From contig NZ_JAIAZY010000011.1 of assembly GCF_019459225.1 (NCBI RefSeq), positions 1 to 64,000 on the forward strand: a stretch of 64,000 bases of DNA. The letters run 5' to 3'. The position numbers were made by a program, and so were the translations under genes. This DNA is from Bacillus sp. IITD106. Lineage in GTDB: Bacteria; Bacillota; Bacilli; Bacillales; Bacillaceae_C. Shown here in pieces: positions 24,681 through 33,764 of the stretch (the stretch's first letter is position 1; each line of letters starts with the position of its first letter). Below the pieces are notes generated by a model. It searched no databases and had not been told where the DNA came from. It saw nothing but the letters and a program-made list of their open reading frames with translations.

Positions 24681-25290
24681 GTTAAAAGGACCGGTAAAAG
24701 GCATGTATTACCGACTCTATTTAATTATCGATATTTTTAGTAGAAAAATAGTAGGTTGGGAGATTTGGGAAACAGAGGAGTCACAATACGCTGAGGAGTT
24801 AATGAAAAAGACGGTAATTCGCGAGAAGATTCAAGGAAGACCACTAGTGTTACATTCCGACAATGGGAGCCCTATGAAAGCCGCAACATTTCAGGTATTA
24901 CTTGAAAAACTGGGGATCCAAAGCTCCTATTCAAGACCTAGGGTAAGTAATGATAATCCCTATTCTGAAGCGATGTTCCGAACTCTAAAATATCGACCTG
25001 AATTCCCGTACAAAGGCTTTGAAACACTTGAGGCTGCGCGTAAATGGGCATTAAAATTTGTAAATTGGTATAACTGTGTACATTTACACAGTGGAATCAA
25101 TTTTGTGACACCAGAACAATGCCACACAGGTGTGCATATGGAAATACTGAAAAAGCGCAAAGAAGTTTACGAACTAGCGAAGCAAAAGCATCCAGAGCGT
25201 TGGTCACGCTCAACTAGAGACTGGAGCGCACATGATTCAGTGGCTTTAAATCCTATGAAGGAAAAAAGAGAAACGGATGGAACCAAATAA
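24677..25290 (+). pseudogene. IS3-family transposase (orfB), 5'-truncated
   Basis: Integrase-core half with D (YLIIDIFSRKIVGWE), D (VLHSDNGSPM) and E (NPYSEAMFRTLKYRPEFP), ending ...NPMKEKRETDGTK. The N-terminal helix-turn-helix half and orfA are missing; the frame enters at WLKGPVKGMYY exactly at the junction with the recombinase remnant. No ends found. Confidence 0.85.
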
Positions 25291-25330
25291 CCTCGCTGCG
25301 ACCAAGCTTGAACCTTTTCCCTTCTCATCA

Positions 25331-27245
25331 AGGGGCTGTCCAAAAAGTCGGTGAAAACTAACTTTTTGTGACATCCTTTTTATTTTTTTCCAAAAATGAC
25401 AACAAAAAAATCGTCTTTTCTAGTAAAATGAAAGTACCACCAATCATTTTGGGAAAGGACGATTTTTTATGAGCAATCCAAAGATTACTAATGAACAGTA
25501 TACCACACAAATCACACTCCCTCTAGAGGTAAAAGAAGAAGCAGTATCCAAAAGACAATTAGCCCCAACGTTCAAGCCTTATAATAATCATCAAAGTTTT
25601 TTTATTTACGATCTCCAGGAATTAATCCCTGAACACCATGTTGCACGTGTCGTTGATGAAATGGTCGAAGACGTTCCAGATGAGTTACTTTTCCAGCATT
25701 ATTCAGGTGGTGGGCGTAGTTCTTATCACCCGAAAATGATGTTGAAAGTCATTTTGTACGCCTATTCCCAAAAGGTGTACTCTTCCCGTGGGATTGAGAA
25801 ATTGATTCAGGAAAGTATTCCCGCGATGTGGTTAGCTGCTATGCAAAATCCTGATTTTCGTACCCTTAACCATTTTCGTGGCTACCGCATGAAAGCTCTG
25901 ATGGATGAGTTATTTGAAAACATGATTCACCAATTAATCAAAAAAGGATATATCACATTTGAGGACTACTTTTTGGATGGGACAAAGTTTGAAGCGAATG
26001 CCAATAAGTACTCTTTCATATGGAAAAAATCTACGATTCGTTTCGAAGAAAAATTGAAAGAGAAAATCAAAGAAACTCTTCAACACATCCATGAACTTGC
26101 CCAGGCAGAAGAAATGGAACTAAAAGAGATTCCAAAGGAAGACGCAACGCCTGAACAATTGACCGCACTCGCTCATCAACTAGAAACACAAGTAGATACC
26201 ATAACAGAAGAAATCGAAGCGGCAAAGGATGTATCTGTTCGCAAGGTACTACGTGCCCGTCGTAGTGCGTTAAAGAAACCCATCCATCTTATTCGTGAAA
26301 ATTTTATTCCGCGCATTCAAAAATACCAAGCGTATCACGAGACATTGGGCGACCGTAACAGCTTTTCAAAAACGGATCCTGAAGCGACGTTCATGCGTAT
26401 GAAAGAAGACCACATGAAAAATGGCCAACTGAAACCTGGCTATAATGTTCAAATGGCAACGGAGAATCAATTCATCTTATATTACTCGATTCATCAGCGA
26501 CCAACGGACACGCGCTGTTTTATTCCGCATTTAGAGAAACTGGCAGCTTCTACTTTACCAATGCCGAAAACTGTCATCGCCGACGCTGGATATGGTAGCG
26601 AAGAAAACTATTTATATGCGATAGGAGATGAAAAAGAGCCACGTTTTGATTATCTTATTCCTTATAATACATATCTAAAAGAGAACACCCGAAAATATAA
26701 GAATGATATTAAGAATGCGAAAAATTGGGTCTACCATGAACAGGATGATTTGTTTATTTGCCCGAATGGACGGAAGGTGCTGTTTAAAAAGTATCAAAAT
26801 AAAAAGAATGCATCGGGATTTCAACAAAGCTATAAAATTTATGAATGTGAAGACTGTTCCGATTGCCCATTAAAAGCCCAGTGCACCACGGCAAAAGGGA
26901 ATCGCCAGGTTCATTGGAATACTGTATTTGAAGAAATGAAAGCAAAGGCAAAAGAAGCCCTTGAATGTGAAGATAAAGCAGGAATCTATGCTCGACGTAA
27001 AATCGAGGTAGAGAGTGTTTTTGGCCACATCAAGGACAATCGGTCGTTTCGCCGATTCTTATTACGAGGTCTCGAAAAGGTCCACGTGGAATTCGGGATT
27101 GTGGCAATAGCCCACAATCTCCTGAAAGTGGCTGCAATCCGTCAGCTACTTTCAAAAAATAATTCAATAGACAAAAAATCTGGAGGAGAAAAACGAACTG
27201 TTTTACTCCTCCAGATTTTTTTTAGGGACTTTTTGGACAGCCCCT
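25331..27245 (+). mobile_element. IS1182-family insertion sequence
   Basis: Perfect 19-base inverted ends AGGGGCTGTCCAAAAAGTC (25331-25349) and its complement (27227-27245). One transposase gene. Flanks show no clear target duplication. Confidence 0.9.
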
Positions 27246-27247
27246 AG
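25469..27247 (+). CDS. IS1182-family transposase
   Basis: 592 aa, full length. The N-terminal region (FIYDLQELIPEHHVARVVDEMV) and the DDE core (YFLDGTKFEANANKYSF, VIADAGYGSEENY, RRKIEVESVFGHIKDN) are typical. A Cys-rich insert (YECEDCSDCPLKAQC) lies between the second Asp and the Glu. The frame runs on through its own terminator hairpin and into the right inverted repeat, stopping at TAG formed with flanking DNA, so the native stop seems to be lost. GAAAGGACG is the ribosome site. Confidence 0.9.
   Translation: MSNPKITNEQYTTQITLPLEVKEEAVSKRQLAPTFKPYNNHQSFFIYDLQELIPEHHVARVVDEMVEDVPDELLFQHYSGGGRSSYHPKMMLKVILYAYSQKVYSSRGIEKLIQESIPAMWLAAMQNPDFRTLNHFRGYRMKALMDELFENMIHQLIKKGYITFEDYFLDGTKFEANANKYSFIWKKSTIRFEEKLKEKIKETLQHIHELAQAEEMELKEIPKEDATPEQLTALAHQLETQVDTITEEIEAAKDVSVRKVLRARRSALKKPIHLIRENFIPRIQKYQAYHETLGDRNSFSKTDPEATFMRMKEDHMKNGQLKPGYNVQMATENQFILYYSIHQRPTDTRCFIPHLEKLAASTLPMPKTVIADAGYGSEENYLYAIGDEKEPRFDYLIPYNTYLKENTRKYKNDIKNAKNWVYHEQDDLFICPNGRKVLFKKYQNKKNASGFQQSYKIYECEDCSDCPLKAQCTTAKGNRQVHWNTVFEEMKAKAKEALECEDKAGIYARRKIEVESVFGHIKDNRSFRRFLLRGLEKVHVEFGIVAIAHNLLKVAAIRQLLSKNNSIDKKSGGEKRTVLLLQIFFRDFLDSP
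27178..27221 (+). terminator. Terminator inside the IS1182 element
   Basis: TCTGGAGGAG, 18 bases, CTCCTCCAGA, then TTTTTTTT. It lies within the open transposase frame. Confidence 0.75.
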
Positions 27248-27262
27248 TTAGTGTCAAATATA

Positions 27263-28566
27263 GTTCGCAAAAAGCATCAGTACCTCAAATAGGTTTATGC
27301 AGCAAATAATCGTTTTTCTTGAATCTGTTGAATAATCTTAGGATGAATGTAGGAACGTCCACTAGACCATTCCTCACTGTACTCGATGAGATAGCTTGTT
27401 ACTAAACGAATGTAGGAGTCCTGGTTGGGAAATACACCAACTACACGCGTACGTCTTCGTATCTCTTTGTTTAAGCGTTCCAGTAGATTGGTAGAGGATA
27501 TTTTACGACTGTCCATTTCTTCAAAGTGGAAGAATTGTAGCGTATTCTCTAGTCCTTCTTCTAGCGTTTGAATAGCTGCAGGATGTTGTTTTTCCTCTGA
27601 ATCCATAAGATGTTCAGCATAAGAAAGTGCCGTTTGGTAGTCAGGCTGCAACCAGATCTGTTTGAGTCTAGCAGCGAAACGTTCCTTATCACGACTTGGA
27701 ATATGAGCCAGTACATTCCGCATCATATGGACCTTACAGCGTTGCCAGGAGCAGCCTAGAAAGGATTCGCGTATCGCTTTAGCAAGTCCTTTATGAGCAT
27801 CGCTTACGACGAGCCAAACGTCTTGAAGTCCTCTAGCTTTTAATCCTTCAAATAGCGTTTTGTAGGTCGCTTCGGACTCCTCCAACATTGGTTCAATCGC
27901 TAGAATTTCACGTTTTCCTTCTAGATCCATGCCAATGACAACCTGCACGGCCATGTTTACGACACGATGCCCATCACGAATTTTCTCATACAAGGCATCT
28001 ACCCACAGCACAGGATACGTGATGGCTAATTGTCGGTTACGGAAGGCTTCTACTTGCTCGTTGAGCTCTTTAGTGATGTGAGAGACTTGACTAGCTGAAA
28101 TGGATTCTATGCCTAATGAGCTTGCAAGCTTCTTGATCTTACGCGTGGATACGCCTTGAATGTAGGCTTCTTGAATCACTTGAAGCAAAGCCGTCTCTGA
28201 ACGTGATTTCTCTGTGACAAAGAAAGGCACATAGCCTCCTTTCCGCAACTTCGGTACAAAGAGATACATCGTACCCATGCGTGTGTCAAAGCGACGCACA
28301 CGGTAGCCTGAGCGGTAGGCTTCACGGCTGTCGGTACGCTCTGATTTTTGAGCCTGTACTTTAGCAGTAACTTCCGCTTCCATTAATTGCTCGCAGAGCC
28401 ATTGTAGCATCGACAGCATCGGGTCCTGCTCAGACATAAATTGCAATAGCATTTGTTCTAAATTTCCATTAAAATGAGGGTAGGTCATCGGTTATCTCTC
28501 CTTCTGGTTTGCTCGTCACTTACCATTTCGGAGGTACCGATGACTTTTCCTTTTACTTTTGCGAAC
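27263..28566 (-). mobile_element. IS256-family insertion sequence
   Basis: Ends GTTCGCAAAA at 27263 and its complement ending at 28566; the pair GTACCTC/GAGGTAC lies further in. One transposase gene. It lies directly downstream of the phage-type DNA polymerase stop, so it has probably removed what followed. No 8-9 base target duplication is evident. Confidence 0.85.
27295..28488 (-). CDS. IS256-family transposase
   Basis: 397 aa, full length for the family. DDE residues lie in VLWVDALYEKIRDG, VVSDAHKGLAKAIRESF and the C-terminal NLLERLNKEIRRRTRVVGVFPN; the CKVHMMRN motif is present. AGGAGAGA precedes the ATG. Appears intact. Confidence 0.93.
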   Translation of the reverse strand: MTYPHFNGNLEQMLLQFMSEQDPMLSMLQWLCEQLMEAEVTAKVQAQKSERTDSREAYRSGYRVRRFDTRMGTMYLFVPKLRKGGYVPFFVTEKSRSETALLQVIQEAYIQGVSTRKIKKLASSLGIESISASQVSHITKELNEQVEAFRNRQLAITYPVLWVDALYEKIRDGHRVVNMAVQVVIGMDLEGKREILAIEPMLEESEATYKTLFEGLKARGLQDVWLVVSDAHKGLAKAIRESFLGCSWQRCKVHMMRNVLAHIPSRDKERFAARLKQIWLQPDYQTALSYAEHLMDSEEKQHPAAIQTLEEGLENTLQFFHFEEMDSRKISSTNLLERLNKEIRRRTRVVGVFPNQDSYIRLVTSYLIEYSEEWSSGRSYIHPKIIQQIQEKRLFAA

Positions 28567-28618
28567 TTAATTATACGTTATCCTACCCTATTTTCGTTGT
28601 TTAAAAGTTGAAGGTCTT

Positions 28619-30553
28619 TTAAACTTTTTGATAAAACTGACACTCATAGCCATCTGCACTGAGTAACAGACCATTTGCCCAGGTTGGCGTCCTAGCCATC
28701 TGCTCACAGACAGCAGAAAGTGACATACCCATATCCGCCTCGATGATAATTTCATCGTGTACATGAGCCACAATAGAACAATTCTTTAATGTCTGCATGG
28801 CATGACACAAAATGTCACGACTAATTGCTTGAACAATATTCTCTACAAATTTTGGGCCATAGCTTTCGATTCTTTCCCATTTTTTCGTCCCACCGACACC
28901 TTCATAAGTAACCGACTCACCGCCGAACATATTCTCTCCCATACGAGGTTTTACATAAGCGAGCCGTCTGCCAGAAGGAAGAACAATAAAGATCATCCCA
29001 CTCTGATATATAAATTTAATGCCGTGTGTCTCTGTGGGAGTCTTTTGCTTAACACAAGTTTTTACAGCACGATCAACATCCCACCACAGTTTTGTGATAT
29101 TGGGATTCGACTGTCTCCAGGCTGTTACAAGGGGCTGAAGTTCCTCTTCTTCAATTCCCATCTCCAAGGCACCCATTGATTTTAATGCTCCAACAGATCC
29201 CCCGTAACCGAGGGCAAGTTCAGCAATTTTACCTTTCTGACGAAGATGGCCATTCACACCATGCTTTTCAACAGGTACATTAAACATCTGAGAAGCACTG
29301 GCACAGTAAATGTCACCACCATTTTTGAATACATCTATTCTCCATTTTTCGCCTGCAAGCCAGGCAATGACGCGAGCCTCGATCGCTGAAAAATCTGCCA
29401 CAATGAACTTCATACCTTCTCGTGGTATAAAAGCAGTACGGATAAGTTCCGACAGTACCTCTGGGATTGAATCATAGAGTAAAGTAAGAGCATCAAAGTT
29501 TCCGCTTCGAACTAAAGCACGAGCCTGTTCCAAATCGAGCATATGGTTTTGGGGAAGATTTTGTAGCTGAATCAGCCTGCCAGAGAATCTGCCGGTTCTG
29601 TTGGCTCCGTAAAACTGGAACATTCCTCTTGCACGACCGTCACTACATACCGCATTCTCCATTGCTGTGTATTTTTTCACCGATGATTTTGCAAGCTGCT
29701 GTCGAAGTTCCAAAACAGTGCCTAGTGGTTCAGGTACTGTCTTTAACATCTCAGCAACAGCTTTTTTACCAAGAGTATCTGTTTCTAGCCCATTGTCGGC
29801 AAGCCATTCTTTCATTTGTTGCACAGAGTTTGGATTCTCTAAATTGGTTATATCCTGCATTACAGCCATCAGCTTTTCACGGGAATGTTCATCCATCTCG
29901 ACAGCCTGTTTTACGAAAGTCATGTCAATGGCAATGCCGCGATCATTGATTTCCTGGTCGAGATGATACTCCTCCCAGATATTCTCTGGTACTGGAAACT
30001 TGGATAATCTCTGCTGTATTGACATCTCAGTTTCCACATCTCGAAGGTTATATGCTTTAAACCGCTCCCATTTTTCCACGTCATGTTCCGGCAGATTACG
30101 AATTCGGCCACCATTTGATTTAGTAGGGGAGCAAGGTGTACAGAAATATTTAATAAGGTCTTTGCCATCTGTCAATTTTTGCTTTTCTAAACCTAAAACT
30201 GCACCGACCCCCTCTAGCGAAAGCGGAAGTCCAATATATGCTGACCAGATCATGGAGCATTTCCAGGATGTAGGGTCAAGATATCCAGTGAGATTAAGCC
30301 ATTTTGATAGACACACACGCTCAAACATTGCATTGAAAGCCCACTTGGTAACAGAATCATCCATAAGCGCGTTTATAATTTCATCTGGGATTTCCTCTCC
30401 ACAAGCAAGGTCAACAACTTGTACCTCCCCGCCATCCACTGAATAGCCAAATAGTAAAATTTCAAAATCATCACTCTCGGCATAACGGTAAACACCAGAC
30501 TTTTGAAGGTTGGCACTACTAAATGTTTCAATATCAATAGAAATAGAATTCAT
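28619..30553 (-). CDS. Phage-type family A DNA polymerase
   Basis: 644 aa. The 3'-5' exonuclease starts at MNSISIDIETFSS (Asp and Glu ligands), polymerase motif A is FSAIEARVIAWLAGE, the fingers helix with KIAELALGYGGS follows, and motif C is AHVHDEIIIE. This short exo-pol form is typical of phages and integrative elements. It heads no operon but ends the replication module (DUF2815, DUF2800, small proteins) on the same strand. An IS256 element lies directly after its stop. Confidence 0.92.
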   Translation of the reverse strand: MNSISIDIETFSSANLQKSGVYRYAESDDFEILLFGYSVDGGEVQVVDLACGEEIPDEIINALMDDSVTKWAFNAMFERVCLSKWLNLTGYLDPTSWKCSMIWSAYIGLPLSLEGVGAVLGLEKQKLTDGKDLIKYFCTPCSPTKSNGGRIRNLPEHDVEKWERFKAYNLRDVETEMSIQQRLSKFPVPENIWEEYHLDQEINDRGIAIDMTFVKQAVEMDEHSREKLMAVMQDITNLENPNSVQQMKEWLADNGLETDTLGKKAVAEMLKTVPEPLGTVLELRQQLAKSSVKKYTAMENAVCSDGRARGMFQFYGANRTGRFSGRLIQLQNLPQNHMLDLEQARALVRSGNFDALTLLYDSIPEVLSELIRTAFIPREGMKFIVADFSAIEARVIAWLAGEKWRIDVFKNGGDIYCASASQMFNVPVEKHGVNGHLRQKGKIAELALGYGGSVGALKSMGALEMGIEEEELQPLVTAWRQSNPNITKLWWDVDRAVKTCVKQKTPTETHGIKFIYQSGMIFIVLPSGRRLAYVKPRMGENMFGGESVTYEGVGGTKKWERIESYGPKFVENIVQAISRDILCHAMQTLKNCSIVAHVHDEIIIEADMGMSLSAVCEQMARTPTWANGLLLSADGYECQFYQKV

Positions 30554-30625
30554 ATATTACCGCCCTTTCCAATGCAAACGAGGTGGCAGAAGAACAACCT
30601 CCACCACCTCGTCTGTATTTATTCC

Positions 30626-31174
30626 TTATGCTAGAAAATCATCATCATCAATAGTTGTGAAATCATCAGCTGCATTGGTTCTTCCACCTAAAGGCTCTCC
30701 ACCTCTTATCTTCTGGATGTTGCCAAGACCACATGCTACACCCTTATTGCCATTAGAGTTAAAAGCGTAGAAATTTAGGGATACTCTTGCATAACAACCG
30801 CTGTAAACCTCGTTACGATCCAGGATAGGTCTAACCGCTTTATCTACTATTTGGGGTGGAGTCTTGCTGTTGGCATTTACAAAGTAATGTCCTTTGTAAG
30901 CCTCGTCATCACGTTCTACGTCACCGTCTCGAAGTGGCAGTTTGATAGCAGCCTTATTCGGCTTTTTACCACCAAACTTTGCAAGGCCCTCTTCAATGGC
31001 TGCATCTACTGCTGCATTGATAGCATTGATGGTTTCCTTATCTGTTTTGGGAATCAATACGGATACGCTGTACTTTTCCGCTCCGCCATTGATGGATACG
31101 GGCTCCCAGCCGTGAAAGTAGCTAAGACGTGTGTTGACGCTTGTAACAACCTTAGTTCTGTTTTGATTATTCAT
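30626..31174 (-). CDS. DUF2815 protein, likely single-strand DNA-binding
   Basis: 182 aa, beginning MNNQNRTKVVTSVNTRLSYFHGWEPV and ending in the acidic tail TTIDDDDFLA, the kind used by SSB proteins to recruit partners. DUF2815 proteins are encoded beside phage polymerases and are thought to bind single-stranded DNA. It overlaps the end of the upstream DUF2800 gene by 8 bases. Confidence 0.85.
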   Translation of the reverse strand: MNNQNRTKVVTSVNTRLSYFHGWEPVSINGGAEKYSVSVLIPKTDKETINAINAAVDAAIEEGLAKFGGKKPNKAAIKLPLRDGDVERDDEAYKGHYFVNANSKTPPQIVDKAVRPILDRNEVYSGCYARVSLNFYAFNSNGNKGVACGLGNIQKIRGGEPLGGRTNAADDFTTIDDDDFLA

Positions 31175-32315
31175 ATTCCAATTCCTCCGTTATTTCGTTA
31201 AATTCATTTTTTACGTTTGATATATTCATAGCTGGCCGCTTATCCGAATTTGGAACTAGCGTTGGCTTGCCCGGTGGTTTATGTATGAGACCACCAAGAA
31301 TTTGCTCAAATTTCTTTTTGCCCATCAGCTTCTGCATTTCTGTAAGGGTTATGAGACTCTGACGGTAGATGTCCTTATATCCGTTTGCCTTGGCCGCTTC
31401 AGCCACAGCCCCTTCGTCCTTATATTTCCGAACTGATCTGCCCTCGACTACCTTAAAACCATGCCATTCTTTCCCGTGATTAACGGCAGCATCCGTGGCA
31501 TAAGCAATGATTTCATTTGCCCACTTTGTAAGATCGGACAATTTAGAGAGAACTTCCTCAATTTCAGAATCCGTAAGCAGGGGTGGCAGTTTAAATTCCA
31601 TCTGTGCTAATTTCAGCTTTTCTTCTGCTCTTGCACGGCATTTAACAGCCGCTCTACAGAAAGTACACCATTCACCTGGAAGATAGTCACCTTCGCCTTC
31701 ATAGGCCTTTTTCGCCTTTGGCTTCAGTTCATTTTCTGCCCAGTCTTTTAATTCCTTTACCGGTATTGTCCATGTGCTGACATTTTCCCTGCGGGGTTGG
31801 AAGATGGTCATGGAAACTTCCTCAATGTCATACAGGCTATCGTAGATTTCCAAAGCTCCAAGGGCATATAATTTCATTTGCGGATTATCCACCGCATCTA
31901 CCAACACACCCATGCCATACTTAAAATCGATAATATGAAGCTTTTTATCGCCAATGATGATGCAATCTCCGGTTCCGAATCCCTGTGGTACATAGGAGGA
32001 AAAATCCAGACGTTGTTCAATAAGTATTAACGGGTCCGTACAGCTTTGCCTTGCCAGTTCAAGCTGCTCCATTACAAATTCTACATAAGCATCACTGTGT
32101 TCTTCCATCTCGTCGGTGTTATAAGCTGAGACTGGACGTTTACTTCTCATGTGAAGTGCTTTTTTAAGTTTGTGTTCACAGAGAGCATGGGCAGCAGTAC
32201 CTTCAGCGGCAGCATTGGATTCGCTGTTTTCAAATTCCAGTTCCAATCTTGCAGATGGAAGGCAATTCAGCCATCTATGGGACCCCGATGCGGAAAGTAC
32301 TGCGTGATCACTCAT
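31167..32315 (-). CDS. DUF2800 protein, PD-(D/E)XK nuclease type
   Basis: 382 aa. N-terminus LSASGSHRWLNCLPSARLELEFE with AAEGTAAHALCEHKL, the nuclease core IIGDKKLHIIDFKYGMGV, and Cys in WCTFCRAAVKCRARA. The arrangement resembles RecB/Cas4-like nucleases with an iron-sulphur cluster. In phages it is part of the replication and recombination module. It overlaps both neighbours. Confidence 0.87.
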   Translation of the reverse strand: MSDHAVLSASGSHRWLNCLPSARLELEFENSESNAAAEGTAAHALCEHKLKKALHMRSKRPVSAYNTDEMEEHSDAYVEFVMEQLELARQSCTDPLILIEQRLDFSSYVPQGFGTGDCIIIGDKKLHIIDFKYGMGVLVDAVDNPQMKLYALGALEIYDSLYDIEEVSMTIFQPRRENVSTWTIPVKELKDWAENELKPKAKKAYEGEGDYLPGEWCTFCRAAVKCRARAEEKLKLAQMEFKLPPLLTDSEIEEVLSKLSDLTKWANEIIAYATDAAVNHGKEWHGFKVVEGRSVRKYKDEGAVAEAAKANGYKDIYRQSLITLTEMQKLMGKKKFEQILGGLIHKPPGKPTLVPNSDKRPAMNISNVKNEFNEITEELEYE

Positions 32316-32631
32316 TTCCTAGTACCTCCGCATCTTTCAACATGTCTGCATAATGTTTTGGGTCAACCTCGCTTAATTTACAGCCACCATATTTCTGGAT
32401 GATTTCTCTGACTTGGGCAGTAAGACCAGCTTGACTCTTCTCAGCGAGTTTTGCTCTGACTTCCTCCAGAGTGATCTCCTTTTTCTTTGGCGCAGGTTTT
32501 TTTACAAGTGTAGTCGGTTCTTTTGCTTCGACAGGTTCATTGCCCGCCATTGCATCAGCAACCGCTTGTATACTGTCTGCCAAAGAGCGCATATCAGAAA
32601 CCACATCAAGAAGAAGTTTGATTTTGCTCAT
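32308..32631 (-). CDS. Small phage-type protein, function unknown
   Basis: 107 aa. A helical N-terminus (LLLDVVSDMRSLADSIQAVADAM), a Lys/Pro-rich linker, and a C-terminal helical part (LEEVRAKLAEKSQAGLTAQVREIIQKYG). Similar small proteins are found at this place in phage replication modules. Starts inside the preceding gene's end and overlaps the DUF2800 start by 8 bases. Confidence 0.7.
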   Translation of the reverse strand: MSKIKLLLDVVSDMRSLADSIQAVADAMAGNEPVEAKEPTTLVKKPAPKKKEITLEEVRAKLAEKSQAGLTAQVREIIQKYGGCKLSEVDPKHYADMLKDAEVLGNE

Positions 32632-32833
32632 GGTTTAATCCTCCCTCCTTAATCTCACTAATGGCGAGTTCCTTTACGGTGTCACCCGGGACAAGGATAG
32701 TCAGTTTCTGCTTATCACCAAGTAAGAAACGTAGGAAACGCTCCCTTATAGTGACATTACGACAGGAGACAATCCCGCCAGACTGTGGAGTTTTTGAAAC
32801 ACTGATTTTCAAGTTGTGTTTCATGTTCTTCAC
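32606..32833 (-). CDS. Small phage-type protein, function unknown
   Basis: 75 aa with GGIVSCRNVTIRERFLRFLLGDKQKLTILVPGDTVKELAISE. This short beta-rich protein is a frequent neighbour of phage polymerases, but its role is not known to me. GAGGTGAAGAAC precedes the ATG. It overlaps the next gene by 26 bases. Confidence 0.7.
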   Translation of the reverse strand: MKNMKHNLKISVSKTPQSGGIVSCRNVTIRERFLRFLLGDKQKLTILVPGDTVKELAISEIKEGGLNHEQNQTSS

Positions 32834-32870
32834 CTCTTTCTCGAGAGCGTTTATGTGTGCCCTCTATCTA

Positions 32871-33395
32871 TTAGCCGTGGCAAGAGGGGAAAGTTGAGGA
32901 TTCTGGAAAAACTTTTTTTAAATTCTTCTTAGCGGTAGCCAAACGATGTGAAATAGCACTTTTACTAACGCCTTCTCGCTCTGCATACTCGGTCATTGTC
33001 ATGCCATCAAGATATACAGCAATAAAAGGTTCTGAATGCTTTGGCTTGAGAATGGAACGAATAATCTCACAGTAATATTCATAATTTTCCTTTTTATTTC
33101 GTGCCACTTCATGGGAATTATCGGGGAGATAGTCCATATGATCCGTTGCATCCTCGGATTCATCGTCCTTACGAAATGGTTTTTTTGGCATCCCTCTGTG
33201 TCTATCAAATTTATGCCAGTTATTGTACTCGGGTTTGTTATACTTATCGTTAAAAGCATCTTGAATTAAGCGCTCTTTATTTGATTTGGAAAGTCCTTCA
33301 CCTACAAGGGACAGACTAACCCACATTTGCTCGGTTTCTTCATCATTAAGCTCGATTGTTTGAATTTTTTCTTCATACCTTACTGAAAATCTCAT
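32871..33395 (-). CDS. Sigma-70-like helix-turn-helix regulator of the replication module
   Basis: 174 aa. The C-terminal 55 residues (FIAVYLDGMTMTEYAEREGVSKSAISHRLATAKKNLKKVF) form a region-4-like helix-turn-helix. The N-terminal half has no region 2 that I can see, so it may be a transcription activator like late phage regulators rather than a full sigma factor. It is the first gene of the minus-strand module. Confidence 0.75.
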   Translation of the reverse strand: MRFSVRYEEKIQTIELNDEETEQMWVSLSLVGEGLSKSNKERLIQDAFNDKYNKPEYNNWHKFDRHRGMPKKPFRKDDESEDATDHMDYLPDNSHEVARNKKENYEYYCEIIRSILKPKHSEPFIAVYLDGMTMTEYAEREGVSKSAISHRLATAKKNLKKVFPESSTFPSCHG

Positions 33396-33764
33396 TAGAT
33401 TCTCCTGTTCCCGTCTTGCAAGACGGCGGAGTACTAATGAGTCTTAGAAAAAATGACCAACAGAGTTACTTCCCGAAAATGTGCATAGGAAATAAAACGG
33501 AGGAGCATAAACTTTTCCAATAGCCCTTCATTGACTATCTTCGATTCATTTATGTATCCACCGTCTTCTGCTGGCCAGCTTTAGACGTATTTAAATTTTT
33601 GTAAGACCTGTGCCTTACACTTATAAACATAAAGGATTTCAAAATTTAGCGACCAACTCATCGAGTTGGCTTTTGTTTCCTTATAAATGGGGTTTTTTCA
33701 ATTTTGAGCAAAAAAAAAGAACCCCTTTTGGGGTTCAAAACCAACTCAACGAGTTAACGAACTT
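33396..33764. other. Intergenic stretch with hairpins
   Basis: No gene seen. It holds a palindrome CCAACTCATCGAGTTGG (33649-33665), a related CCAACTCAACGAGTTAACG (33741-33759), and between them a terminator. The two related dyads 92 bases apart may be operators for the module at 33395 or remnants of a repeat. Confidence 0.45.
33711..33736 (-). terminator. Terminator of the R-M operon
   Basis: Minus strand: GAACCCC-AAAA-GGGGTTC followed by T9. It lies 29 bases after the stop of the last gene of the operon. Confidence 0.85.

Noticed and set aside
28588-30446. Extra open frames in the polymerase region on both strands
   Set aside because: Shadow frames of the DNA polymerase gene; no independent start signals.
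33396-33764. Possible CRISPR-like or iteron repeats
   Set aside because: Only two diverged dyads are present, without regular spacers.
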